A stretch of DNA of 41,058 nucleotides from an uncultured Eubacteriales bacterium (GTDB lineage Bacteria; Bacillota; Clostridia; Oscillospirales; Oscillospiraceae), in assembly GCA_900546485.1 (NCBI GenBank), contig URDK01000013.1, positions 1 through 41,058 on the forward strand, read 5' to 3'. Under the pieces are notes generated by a model that was not told the DNA's origin, made no database searches, and saw nothing but the letters and a program-made list of their open reading frames with translations. The translations under genes were made by a program, and so were the position numbers. This document shows positions 13,936-22,523 of this stretch, in pieces. How positions within the stretch are numbered: the stretch's first letter is position 1; each line of letters starts with the position of its first letter.

Positions 13936-16491
13936 TCAATGCGCCTCCGCCCAGGAATGTCCGCTGTGCGCCTCTGCAATGAGCGGCACCGAGAGCTGCA
14001 CGGCGCGCTCCATCTCCTCCTCCAGAAGCGCGGCGACGCGCTCGGCCTCGGCGGCGGGGCACTCTGCTATCAGCTCGTCGTGCACCTGCAGTAGCAGCCT
14101 GGCCTCGAGATCCTCGGCGCGCAGGCGGCGGCGGACGTTGACCATGGCGAGCTTTATGATGTCCGCGGCTGCGCCCTGGATGGGCATGTTGCGCGCCACG
14201 CGCTCGCCGAAGCTGCGGGTATTGAAATTCGAGGCCTTGAGCTCCGGCACTGGGCGGCGGCGGCCGAAGATGGTCTCGACATAGCCCTTTTCCTTGGCCT
14301 CGGCTATGACGCGCTCCATATACTCGCGCACGCCGTGATACTTTTGCAGGTACGCCTCGATATACGCCCTCGCCTCGGCGGGGCTGACTTTGATGTCCTG
14401 CGCCAGAGAGAAGGCGGAGATGCCGTACACGATGCCGAAATTGACGGCCTTGGCGCTGCTGCGCTGCTGCGCCGTGACCTCGGAGAGCGGCACGCCGAAC
14501 ACCTGAGAGGCCGTGACGGCGTGTATGTCCTCCCCGCTTTTGAAGGCCTCGCGCATAGTCTCGTCGCCCGAGATGTGGGCAAGCAGGCGGAGCTCTATCT
14601 GGCTGTAATCCGCGTCGACGAGCACGCAGCCGGGCGCGGCGACGAACATGCGGCGTATCTGCGCGCCCAGCTCGCGCCGGACGGGGATGTTTTGCAAATT
14701 AGGCTCAGTGCTCGAGAGGCGGCCCGTGGCGGTGACGGTCATCTTGAAGCAGGTGTGGATGCGGCCGTCGGCGGAAATGACCTTCAGCAGGCCGTCCGCG
14801 TAGGTGCTCTTGAGCTTCGTGAGCATGCGGTATTCGAGGATGTCGCCGATTATCGGGTGCTTGCCGATGAGCTTTTCGAGGACGTCGGCGTTCGTGCTCC
14901 AGCCGGTCTTGGTCTTTTTGCCCGCGGGGAGCATCAGCTCCTCGAAGAGCACCTCGCCGAGCTGCTTGGGCGAGTTTATGTTGAACTCGTGCCCGGCCAT
15001 GTCCCAGATGCCGCGCTGCAGCGCGTCTATGCCTGCGGTCAGGCTCTCGCCGAAGTCGGAGAGCGCCTTGCGGTCAACGAGGAAGCCCGCGCGCTCCATC
15101 TCGGCCAGCACCTCACAGAGCGGGAGCTCTATCTCGTCATAGAGCCGCGCCGCACCGTTTTCCTCAATTTTGGCGCGCATGGGGGCTATAAGCTCCAGCA
15201 CCGCCTGTGCGGCGGGCAGCTCCGCGCCGAGATGGCGCTGCGCGAGCTTGGGAAGGTCGTAGGAGCTCTCTGTCGGGTCCAGGACGTAGGCGGCGAGCTC
15301 CGTGTCAAACACGAAACCCTCTGTGCCCAGGCCCTCGGCCAGCACGAGGCCCATTAGGTCCTTTACGCCGTGCGCGGACTTCTTGACCTCACCCGAGAAC
15401 AGCAGCCGGAGCAGACGGTTATAGTCCTCGCCGAGCTCGGCCCAGTTGAGCGTGAAGATGCTCTCCCCGTCGCAGACCATGATGCTGTCGAGGTTCCCCT
15501 CCGGGCAGAAGATGCCGACGGTCGCGGCAGCGCGGATGCGGCGCTCCGCCTCCTCCGCGCTGATAGGCGCTATCTCCGGCAGGGCGCGCCGCACTGTCTC
15601 AGCGGCTTTCTCCTCTCCCGGGGCGAGGCCCCATTTTTCAATGAATTTTCTAAAACCAAGGCGATTGAGCACCTCGTAGAGCTCCGGGCCGAAGTCCGCT
15701 TTCCACGCCGCCTCGGCGGGATCGAGCTCAACGGGGGCTTCGCGGCTGATGGTGGCGAGGGTGTAGGACATTTTCGCGCTCTCACGGCCTGCGTCGAGCT
15801 TCTTGCGGACGCTGTCCTTGATATCCAGCGTCTCGAGGCCCGCGTAGATGTTATCCACGGCGCCGAAGCGGCGCACGAGGTCGAGGGCGGTCTTTTCGCC
15901 TATGCCGGGCACGCCGGGGATGTTGTCCGAAGCATCGCCCATCAGGGCCTTGAGGTCCACCATAAGCGGCGGGGCAAAGCCGTATTCCTCCTCAAAGCGC
16001 GCCTTGTCGTAGAGTATAGTCTCCGTCTGGCCCATGCGGGTCTTGACATGCAGCACGCTGGTCGTGTCGGTTATGAGCTGGAAGCTGTCCTTGTCTCCGG
16101 TGACTATCACGCACTCCCAGCCGGCCCTTTCGCACTTGGCCGCGACTGAGCCGAGCACGTCGTCGGCCTCCCAGCCAGCGGCCTCGAGGCGGCGGATGTG
16201 CATCGCGTCGAGCGTCTCCTTCAGCAGCGGCATCTGCACCGCAAGGTCGTCCGGCATCGGCTTGCGCTGGGCCTTGTACCCCTCGAACATGTCATGCCGG
16301 AAGGTCGGCGCGGGCAGGTCGAAGGCCACACAGAGCGAATCTGGGGCCTCGCCGTCCAGGAGCTTCTGCAATATGGCAAGGAAGCCGTAAACCGCGTTCG
16401 TCGGCGTGCCGTCCGGCGCGTTGAGGGGCCGGACGCCGTAAAAGGCGCGGTTAACTATGCTGTTGCCGTCGAGTATCATCAGCTTATTCAT
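13936..16491 (-). CDS. polA: DNA polymerase I
   Basis: An 851-residue repair and Okazaki-fragment polymerase. The N-terminal 5'-3' exonuclease domain (1 to about 290) has MILDGNSIVNRAFYG and GDASDNIPGVPGIG. The middle domain corresponds to the 3'-5' exonuclease but lacks the DxE of motif I (VGIFCPEGNLDS instead), so proofreading is probably absent, as in several Firmicutes. The polymerase domain (about 480-851) has motif A VDADYSQIELR, motif B RSSAKAVNFGIVYG and motif C QVHDE. ATG 16491 overlaps the capA stop by 8 nt; an upstream Met lies within capA. Co-transcribed with uvrB and capA. Confidence 0.96.
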   Translation of the reverse strand: MNKLMILDGNSIVNRAFYGVRPLNAPDGTPTNAVYGFLAILQKLLDGEAPDSLCVAFDLPAPTFRHDMFEGYKAQRKPMPDDLAVQMPLLKETLDAMHIRRLEAAGWEADDVLGSVAAKCERAGWECVIVTGDKDSFQLITDTTSVLHVKTRMGQTETILYDKARFEEEYGFAPPLMVDLKALMGDASDNIPGVPGIGEKTALDLVRRFGAVDNIYAGLETLDIKDSVRKKLDAGRESAKMSYTLATISREAPVELDPAEAAWKADFGPELYEVLNRLGFRKFIEKWGLAPGEEKAAETVRRALPEIAPISAEEAERRIRAAATVGIFCPEGNLDSIMVCDGESIFTLNWAELGEDYNRLLRLLFSGEVKKSAHGVKDLMGLVLAEGLGTEGFVFDTELAAYVLDPTESSYDLPKLAQRHLGAELPAAQAVLELIAPMRAKIEENGAARLYDEIELPLCEVLAEMERAGFLVDRKALSDFGESLTAGIDALQRGIWDMAGHEFNINSPKQLGEVLFEELMLPAGKKTKTGWSTNADVLEKLIGKHPIIGDILEYRMLTKLKSTYADGLLKVISADGRIHTCFKMTVTATGRLSSTEPNLQNIPVRRELGAQIRRMFVAAPGCVLVDADYSQIELRLLAHISGDETMREAFKSGEDIHAVTASQVFGVPLSEVTAQQRSSAKAVNFGIVYGISAFSLAQDIKVSPAEARAYIEAYLQKYHGVREYMERVIAEAKEKGYVETIFGRRRPVPELKASNFNTRSFGERVARNMPIQGAAADIIKLAMVNVRRRLRAEDLEARLLLQVHDELIAECPAAEAERVAALLEEEMERAVQLSVPLIAEAHSGHSWAEAH

Positions 16492-17749
16492 TGTCGGGCA
16501 TCTCCAAAGTTCCAAAGATACGCTCGCAATCCGCAAGCGCCTCGCCGAGCGCGGCGTACAGCGTGGGAGTTATGACCCCGCCGCGGTCGTCCCCGGCCTC
16601 GTAATCGGCCATGGCGGCGCGGATATCCCAGAGCCTGCGGCCCCGAGATACGCCGTAGTCGGCCAGATTCAGCATTATCATGGGTATGTATTCACAGGAG
16701 CTTATCTCCGTCTCCCCCGTCGCCGGGTCCTTCGTCAGCTCGAGCTGCACCATGGCCGTGAGGTCGGTGTAGGGCTTCGTCTGGGCTGACAGGAGGTTGC
16801 CCAGGCAATAGCAGACAAAGCCCGTGCGGGTGCTGCCGTCCGCGTCCGTTATCTCGCGCAGCTCCATCGGCTCCGGGACGTGCGGATGGCCGCCGATGAC
16901 GAGGTCCGCGCCCTCGGCAAAGAAGTAGTCCGCAAGCTCCTGCTGCGGCTGCGTCGCTCCGGTGACGTACTCCCCGCCCCAGTGGACGCTGACGGCGATG
17001 ACGTCGGTACCCAGCGCCCGCGCCGCGGCCATGTCGGCGTCAAGCATGTCGTAGTCGACCTTGGAGCAGTAGGTCATGTAGTCCGTCGTGTAGACGTTCA
17101 GCCCATATTCCACGCCGTCCACCGGTATGCCGTTGGTGCCATAGGTGTAGTTGAGGAAGGCTATGCTTATGCCGTTCAGCTCCTTGACAAGGATGCCGTT
17201 ATTCTTGTCGCGCTCCGCCTGCGTGCGGTAAGCGCCCACATGCTCCAGCCCCGCGTCGTCCAAGACATCCAGCGTGCGGACTATGCCCTCGTGCCAGGCG
17301 TCCATGGCGTGGTTGCTGGCCATGTTCACCTGGTCGAAGCCCACCTCGCGGAGCGAATACGCGAGCCCGTCCGGGACGTGGAAGAGCGGATAGCCCGTCC
17401 ACTTGCCGTCGCCGGTGAAGGCGCCCTCGAAGCAGCAGAGGGCCCAGTCCGCGTCCGCAACGTAGTGCGCCACGTCCTCGAAGATGGGCACGTAGTCGTA
17501 TTCGCCCTCCGGCGTGAGCGCCTCGTCGTTGAGCGGGGTGTGCATGACGAGGTCGCCCGCGAGCGTGAGCGTCAAGCTGACCGGCGTCGGCTCCGGAGTG
17601 GGCTCCAGCGTCGGAGAGGGCGTGGTCACAGGAACGGGCGTCGCGGCGCTTACGGGCTCGGGCAGCTCCGTCAGACCGGGGGCCTCACCGCAGGCGGCAA
17701 GGCTCAGGAGCAGTGCGGCGCCAAGCAGCGCCGCGGCGGCACGTTTCAT
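16484..17749 (-). CDS. CapA-family (PGA_cap) lipoprotein
   Basis: A 421-residue surface lipoprotein. The signal peptide ends in the lipobox LAAC (Cys about 20) and a Pro/Thr-rich linker follows (about 30-55). The metallophosphatase-like CapA domain has LAGDLVMH, MASNHAMD, VSVHWGGEY and GGHPHVPEPME, which carry the likely metal ligands. CapA proteins were named from poly-gamma-glutamate capsule synthesis, but lone copies like this one, without CapB or CapC, are common and uncharacterised. Its ATG overlaps the uvrB stop (TAATG). Its position between uvrB and polA suggests co-transcription rather than shared function. Confidence 0.88.
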   Translation of the reverse strand: MKRAAAALLGAALLLSLAACGEAPGLTELPEPVSAATPVPVTTPSPTLEPTPEPTPVSLTLTLAGDLVMHTPLNDEALTPEGEYDYVPIFEDVAHYVADADWALCCFEGAFTGDGKWTGYPLFHVPDGLAYSLREVGFDQVNMASNHAMDAWHEGIVRTLDVLDDAGLEHVGAYRTQAERDKNNGILVKELNGISIAFLNYTYGTNGIPVDGVEYGLNVYTTDYMTYCSKVDYDMLDADMAAARALGTDVIAVSVHWGGEYVTGATQPQQELADYFFAEGADLVIGGHPHVPEPMELREITDADGSTRTGFVCYCLGNLLSAQTKPYTDLTAMVQLELTKDPATGETEISSCEYIPMIMLNLADYGVSRGRRLWDIRAAMADYEAGDDRGGVITPTLYAALGEALADCERIFGTLEMPDNE

Positions 17750-19716
17750 TATTTTTCACCCCTCAGCTTGATGAGCTGGTCACGCAGTACGGCGGCGTAC
17801 TCGAACTCGAGCATCTTTGCAGCCTCGCGCATCTTCTTCTCGAGCTTGGCGATCTCCTCGCGCCGCTCGGACTCGGTCATCTTCAGCCCGTCGCGGCGGC
17901 GGGCAGCCTTGTCGGTCTCGGGGGACAGTTCTATTATGTCGTGCACGCTCTTGATTATCGTCTGCGGCACGATGCCATGGGCCTTGTTGTACGCGTCCTG
18001 CTTCTTGCGTCGGCGCTCAGTCTCGGTTATGGCCGCCTTCATGGAGGGCGTCTCGGTGTCGGCGTACATTATGACCAGGCCCTCAGCGTTGCGCGCTGCG
18101 CGGCCTATGGTCTGGATGAGGCTCGTCTCGCTGCGGAGGAACCCCTCCTTGTCCGCGTCTAGGATGGCGACCAGGCTGACCTCAGGCAGGTCCAGGCCCT
18201 CGCGCAGGAGGTTTATGCCCACGAGTACGTCGAACTCGCCGAGGCGCAGGTCGCGGATTATCTCCATGCGCTCTATGGCGCCGATGTCATGGTGCATGTA
18301 GCGGCACCTTATCCCCGCGCCGGTGAGGTAGGCGGAGAGGTCCTCGGCCATTTTCTTGGTGAGCGTCGTCACCAGTGTGCGCTGATTTTTGGTGATGCGG
18401 GCCTTTATCTCGTCCATGAGGTCGTCTATCTGGCCCTCGACGGGGCGGACGGATATTTCGGGGTCGAGCAGACCTGTCGGGCGGATTATCTGCTCGGCTA
18501 TCTGTCCGGAGCGCTCGCGCTCATACTGACCCGGCGTGGCGGAGACGTACACTGCCTGGCCGATGCGCTGCTGGAACTCCTCAAACTTTAGCGGCCGGTT
18601 GTCGAAGGCCGAGGGCAGACGGAACCCGTAATTCACCAGCGCTTCCTTCCTCGCCCGGTCGCCGCGGTACATTGCGCGCACCTGCGGGAGCGTGACGTGG
18701 GACTCGTCCACGAAAAGGACAAAGTCCTTCGGGAAGTAGTCGAGCAGCGTCATAGGCGCGCTGCCCGGCTCGCGGCCGGAGATTATGCGGCTGTAATTCT
18801 CGATGCCGGAGCAGTAGCCGAGCTCCTGTATCATCTCAATATCAAAGTTCGTGCGCTGCTCTATGCGCTGGGCCTCGATATACTTGTCCTGGCTCTTGAA
18901 AAACGCCACTCGCTCGTCGCACTCGCGGCGTATCTCCTTCACCGCGCGCTGGAGTTTCTCCTTGGGCGTTATATAGTGGCTGGCCGGGAATATGGGGATG
19001 TTCGTCAGTCGGCGGATCACCTCACCAGTGACGGGGTTTATCTCGCTCACTCGGTCTATCTCGTCGCCGAAGAACTCCACGCGGATGGCGCTGTCCTTGT
19101 AGTACGCGGGCCAGACCTCGACCGTGTCGCCCCTGACGCGTATCATATTGCGCTCGAAGGCGATGTCGTTGCGCTCGTAGCGTATCTCGATGAGACGCTT
19201 TATGAGCTCGTCGCGCGGCGTCTCCAGCCCCACCCGGATAGGGACCATCATCTTCTCAAAGTCCTCCGGCTCGCCCAGGCCGTAGATGCAGCTCACGGAT
19301 GAGACGACGATGACGTCCCGCCGCTCGAGCAGCGAGGCCGTTGCCGAGAGACGCAGGCGGTCTATCTCCTCGTTGGTTGCCGCGTCCTTTTCGATGTAGG
19401 TGTCGGTCGTCGGGATGTAGGCCTCAGGCTGGTAGTAGTCGTAGTAGGAGACGAAGTATTCCACGGCGTTGTCCGGGAAAAACTCGCGGAACTCTGAGCA
19501 AAGCTGCGCCGCGAGGGTCTTGTTGTGCGCCAGGACGAGCGTGGGCCGCTGGATACGCTCTATGACCTTGGCCATGGTATAGGTCTTGCCGGAGCCGGTG
19601 ACGCCGAGCAGCGTCTGCTCTGCAATTCCCCGCTCCAGGCCACTGGCCAGGGCATCTATCGCCTCAGGCTGATCACCCGAGGGCACATAGCTGCTGACAA
19701 CATGAAAATCCGGCAT
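17749..19716 (-). CDS. uvrB: Excinuclease ABC subunit UvrB
   Basis: The DNA damage-verification helicase of nucleotide excision repair, acting between UvrA and UvrC. The 655-residue protein has Walker A GVTGSGKT (38-45), the beta-hairpin region YFVSYYDYYQPEAYIPTTDT, the DESHVTLPQ box, helicase motif QTIGRAARN and a C-terminal UVR/coiled-coil (about 615-655). ATG 19716 follows AAGGAG, and the upstream Met (19737) lacks such a site. It heads a seven-gene operon that also encodes polA, whose product fills the excision gap. uvrA and uvrC are not in the window. Confidence 0.97.
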   Translation of the reverse strand: MPDFHVVSSYVPSGDQPEAIDALASGLERGIAEQTLLGVTGSGKTYTMAKVIERIQRPTLVLAHNKTLAAQLCSEFREFFPDNAVEYFVSYYDYYQPEAYIPTTDTYIEKDAATNEEIDRLRLSATASLLERRDVIVVSSVSCIYGLGEPEDFEKMMVPIRVGLETPRDELIKRLIEIRYERNDIAFERNMIRVRGDTVEVWPAYYKDSAIRVEFFGDEIDRVSEINPVTGEVIRRLTNIPIFPASHYITPKEKLQRAVKEIRRECDERVAFFKSQDKYIEAQRIEQRTNFDIEMIQELGYCSGIENYSRIISGREPGSAPMTLLDYFPKDFVLFVDESHVTLPQVRAMYRGDRARKEALVNYGFRLPSAFDNRPLKFEEFQQRIGQAVYVSATPGQYERERSGQIAEQIIRPTGLLDPEISVRPVEGQIDDLMDEIKARITKNQRTLVTTLTKKMAEDLSAYLTGAGIRCRYMHHDIGAIERMEIIRDLRLGEFDVLVGINLLREGLDLPEVSLVAILDADKEGFLRSETSLIQTIGRAARNAEGLVIMYADTETPSMKAAITETERRRKKQDAYNKAHGIVPQTIIKSVHDIIELSPETDKAARRRDGLKMTESERREEIAKLEKKMREAAKMLEFEYAAVLRDQLIKLRGEK

Positions 19717-19750
19717 GGTTTCTCCTTTTTTGTTCAAACTTATTCAGTGT

Positions 19751-19780
19751 ATTTTACCACACTAGCCCCCATCTTGAAAA
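19751..19780 (-). promoter_or_regulatory. Probable promoter of the uvrB operon
   Basis: Minus strand TAAAAT (19751-19756) preceded at 17-18 nt by TTTCAA or TTTTCA. The -35 is weak. The position, 35 nt before uvrB, is right. Confidence 0.5.
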
Positions 19781-19818
19781 GACCCGGAGGGTATTTTTGC
19801 CCCTTTAGGCGCAAGCGC

Positions 19819-19847
19819 TTGGCAATCGCAAAAAGCTGTGTTAAAAT
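19819..19847 (+). promoter_or_regulatory. Sigma-A-type promoter of the acetyltransferase gene
   Basis: TTGGCA (19819-19824), a 17-nt spacer, then TAAAAT (19842-19847). Transcription from here would begin near 19854, which excludes the ATG at 19838 and supports the GTG at 19880. Confidence 0.7.
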
Positions 19848-19879
19848 TCTTTATACTTGCATTTTTAGGGGGACTTCCC

Positions 19880-20461
19880 GTGACTGAACGAGAAAAAATG
19901 GAACAGGGCCTGTGGTACGACGCAAACTATGACGAACCGCTCGCCAAACTGCGCACAGCGGCCAAGGAGCTTTGCCGCCGGCTGAGCCTTACGCCTCTCG
20001 CCGAGGCGGAGGAGTGCGCGCGCATATTGCGCGAGCTGCTGCCTAATATGGGACACGATGTCAGCATACTCGCTCCCTTCCTCGTCGACTACGGTGTCAA
20101 CTGCTACATTGGTGACCACAGCTTCATAAACCACGGTGCGTATCTCATGGACTGCGCGCCGATACGCCTCGGCTCGCACTGCTTTATCGGCCCCAACTGC
20201 GGTATGTACACGGCCATCCATCCCCTGCTTGCCGCCGAGCGCAACACCGGACTTGAAAAGTGTGCGCCCATCGTCATTGGCGACAATGTCTGGATAGGCG
20301 GAAACGTCACCATCCTGCCCGGCGTGACAATAGGCGAAGGCTCTGTCATCGGCGCGGGCAGCGTGGTGACGCGGAACATCCCAGCCGGGGTCATCGCCGT
20401 CGGTAACCCCTGCCGCGTGCTCAGGGAGATATCCGAGAACGACAGAATATACAAAGAATAA
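19880..20461 (+). CDS. Maltose/sugar O-acetyltransferase-like (left-handed beta-helix)
   Basis: A 193-residue hexapeptide-repeat acyltransferase of the maltose/galactoside/NodL group. The N-terminal cap contains MEQGLWYDANYDEPLAKL. Hexapeptide repeats begin near residue 75, the catalytic His lies in MYTAIHPL, and IGDNVWIGGNVTILPGVTIG plus GNPCRVLREI complete the fold. It acetylates a sugar or small acceptor from acetyl-CoA; the acceptor is unknown. The start is GTG with AGGGGGA upstream, and the promoter position excludes the earlier ATG. A DUF1275 gene follows 31 nt later and may be co-transcribed. Confidence 0.9.
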   Translation: MTEREKMEQGLWYDANYDEPLAKLRTAAKELCRRLSLTPLAEAEECARILRELLPNMGHDVSILAPFLVDYGVNCYIGDHSFINHGAYLMDCAPIRLGSHCFIGPNCGMYTAIHPLLAAERNTGLEKCAPIVIGDNVWIGGNVTILPGVTIGEGSVIGAGSVVTRNIPAGVIAVGNPCRVLREISENDRIYKE

Positions 20462-20492
20462 GCGGGCCTTTGACCCTGAAGGGGCGAGCATA

Positions 20493-21224
20493 TTGAAATC
20501 CTGTAAAGAGAACGACAAGTACTATCTGACCTGCGAAAGGAACTGGGTATACTTCACACTTATATCCGTTGCCGGCTTCTGGGGAGCATACACCTATCTT
20601 CTGCGCGGCAACATCTTCTGCAACGCGCAGACCGGCAACGTCGTGCTCATGGGTCTGGCTCTGGGCTCGGCACAATGGGGTGAAGGGCTCTACTACCTTG
20701 TTCCAATATCCGCGTATATCCTTGGCGCCTTTGTCTCCGAGCTTGTCCCGAACCCCATAAAGCACCGCTTTTTTGTGCGCTGGGATACGGTTTTGATTTT
20801 CGTCGAGATGGTCGCGGTGCTCATCCTGGGTATGATCCCCGAGTCTGCTCCCGTGCAGATCTCCCAGGTCATCATAAATTTCATTGCGTCCATGCAGTAT
20901 AACACCTTCCGTCAGGCCGAAGGCGTCGCCGTCGCCACGACCTTTGTAACAAACCACATCCGTCAGGTAGGCATAGGCCTGGCAAAGGAACTGCACCACC
21001 GCAAGAGCGGCGACAAATCCCATCGGGAAAAGTGGGCCAGACACGCCGGAATGCTTCTTTTCTTCGCACTTGGCGCGATAGTTGGCACGGTCTTCTGCCA
21101 TCTCTTCATCGGCAAGGCGATCTGGATTACCATCATTCCCCTCTCCGTCATCTTCGTCACCCTCCTCCACGCCGACCTCACGACGGAAAAAGAGCTCGTA
21201 GAACAAAAACCCGCCGGACATTGA
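20493..21224 (+). CDS. DUF1275 (YoaK-family) membrane protein
   Basis: A 243-residue integral membrane protein with about six hydrophobic segments. It has the DUF1275 signature region near NIFCNAQTGNVVLMGLALG (about 39-57) and a second-half repeat around MQYNTFRQAEGVAVATTFVT. Family members are widespread and mostly uncharacterised, so transport is only a guess. The start is TTG with GAAGGGGCGA upstream. It sits between the acetyltransferase and the LMW phosphatase, with short gaps. Confidence 0.88.
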   Translation: MKSCKENDKYYLTCERNWVYFTLISVAGFWGAYTYLLRGNIFCNAQTGNVVLMGLALGSAQWGEGLYYLVPISAYILGAFVSELVPNPIKHRFFVRWDTVLIFVEMVAVLILGMIPESAPVQISQVIINFIASMQYNTFRQAEGVAVATTFVTNHIRQVGIGLAKELHHRKSGDKSHREKWARHAGMLLFFALGAIVGTVFCHLFIGKAIWITIIPLSVIFVTLLHADLTTEKELVEQKPAGH

Positions 21225-21262
21225 GATCGAGCGCAGACTGTTAACTTTGGGGGACATGCAAT

Positions 21263-21712
21263 ATGGTAAAGATAATTTTTGTCTGCCACGGCAATATTTG
21301 CCGCAGTCCGATGGCGGAGTTTGTGTTTCGGGACATGGCGGCGAAGGCGGGAGTTGAGGTGGAGGTGGCTTCGGCGGCCACTAGCTCGGAGGAGATCGGG
21401 AACCCCGTATATCCGCCTGTGCGCAGGCTGCTGCTGGCGCACGGGCTTGACCCCTCGGGTAAGACAGCGAGGCAGCTCAGGCGCGGGGAATACGGCGATT
21501 GGGACCTCATCGTCGGCATGGACAGCGCCAACATCCGCAACATGAACCGCATCTTCGGTGGCGACCCGGAGCACAAGCTCATCCGCCTGCTCGACCTCAC
21601 GCCCCTCAAGCGCGACGTTGCCGACCCCTGGTACACCCGCGACTTCGACGCCTGCTGGGACGACGTCAATCTCGGCTGCCGCGCGCTGCTTGAGCGCGTG
21701 CGCAGTATGTGA
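21263..21712 (+). CDS. Low-molecular-weight protein tyrosine/arginine phosphatase
   Basis: A 149-residue cytoplasmic phosphatase. The P-loop is complete: CHGNICRS (about 8-15) with nucleophile Cys8 and Arg14. The general-acid Asp lies in DPWYTRDF (about 115). Members dephosphorylate phosphotyrosine, or phosphoarginine in the YwlE branch, and the sequence alone does not settle which. GGGGGA precedes the ATG. It provides an active comparison for the degenerate phosphatase-like domain at 13113-13934. Confidence 0.93.
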   Translation: MVKIIFVCHGNICRSPMAEFVFRDMAAKAGVEVEVASAATSSEEIGNPVYPPVRRLLLAHGLDPSGKTARQLRRGEYGDWDLIVGMDSANIRNMNRIFGGDPEHKLIRLLDLTPLKRDVADPWYTRDFDACWDDVNLGCRALLERVRSM

Positions 21713-21728
21713 CATGCGGCTGTTTTCC

Positions 21729-21757
21729 TTGACGAGCGGGAGCATTGGTTATAAAAT
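21729..21757 (+). promoter_or_regulatory. Sigma-A-type promoter of the XpaC-TelA operon
   Basis: TTGACG (21729-21734), a 17-nt spacer, then TAAAAT (21752-21757). Predicted transcription from about 21764 favours the TTG start at 21794 over the GTG at 21773. Confidence 0.75.
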
Positions 21758-21793
21758 ATAGTATCTTATGTTGTGCGCACTGGAGGAACTGCT

Positions 21794-22507
21794 TTGAAAC
21801 AGAAAAAACCTAAGGCGTTTATTCCCATATACGCCTTTGCGCTGGGCTGGATCGTCTGCGCGTTTTTCATTCCGATGTACACTCTCGGCGGGCTTGTGGG
21901 CAGCGCCGCCATTTCGGCTGCGGTGGCGGTCGTGGCCTGGTACACGGCCAAGATGATACTCGCCCGGAAGCCTTCGGAGCCGGAGCCCGAGCCGGAGCCC
22001 GAGCCGGAGCCGGTCAAGAAGGAGGAACCCGCCCTCAGCCCCGAGGTTCAGGCCATAATCGATGACGGCAAGCGAGCCATAAAGGAAATGGGCAGGCTTT
22101 ACACATCCATAAAGAACAACGACGTCCGCCGCCGCATAAACGAGCTCATGCGCATTTCGGACAAGATAGTTCAGGACGCCATAGACGATCCCTCGGATGT
22201 TCCGCAGATACGCAAGTTTCTTGACTACTATCTGCCCACCACAATAAAGCTCCTCAACGCCTATGACCGCATGAGCGATCAGGGTATTGAGGGTACGAAC
22301 CTCTCAAAATCCATGTCCAGCATCGAGGACATGCTTGACACCGCTATCGAGGCATTCAAGAAACAGCTCGATTCGCTCTTTGCCAATCAGGCGCTGGACA
22401 TTGAGACCGACATCAGCGTCATGAACCAGATGCTTGAACGCGAAGGCTTCTCCGATGACGGCGCGGACACAATAATCAGGGCCGCACGCTCCGGAAAGAC
22501 GGAATAA
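21794..22507 (+). CDS. XpaC-like membrane protein (5-bromo-4-chloroindolyl phosphate hydrolysis family)
   Basis: A 237-residue protein with two N-terminal membrane spans (about 10-55), an unusual Glu-Pro alternating tract (about 62-75), then a helical, mainly charged cytoplasmic region. The arrangement and the downstream TelA gene match the XpaC family (PF10112), named from a Bacillus phenotype and not mechanistically understood. The start is TTG with TGGAGGAA upstream; a GTG 21 nt earlier is less likely given the promoter. It is the first of four genes (XpaC-TelA-LemA-TPM). The EP tract is encoded by an imperfect hexanucleotide repeat that could vary in length. Confidence 0.8.
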   Translation: MKQKKPKAFIPIYAFALGWIVCAFFIPMYTLGGLVGSAAISAAVAVVAWYTAKMILARKPSEPEPEPEPEPEPVKKEEPALSPEVQAIIDDGKRAIKEMGRLYTSIKNNDVRRRINELMRISDKIVQDAIDDPSDVPQIRKFLDYYLPTTIKLLNAYDRMSDQGIEGTNLSKSMSSIEDMLDTAIEAFKKQLDSLFANQALDIETDISVMNQMLEREGFSDDGADTIIRAARSGKTE

Positions 22508-22523
22508 GAAAGGACAGTAAAAG

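Noticed and set aside
19838..19880. Hydrophobic N-terminal extension (signal peptide) of the acetyltransferase
   Set aside because: The extension lies over the promoter -10 and predicted transcription start; the GTG at 19880 with AGGGGGA gives the usual family N-terminus.
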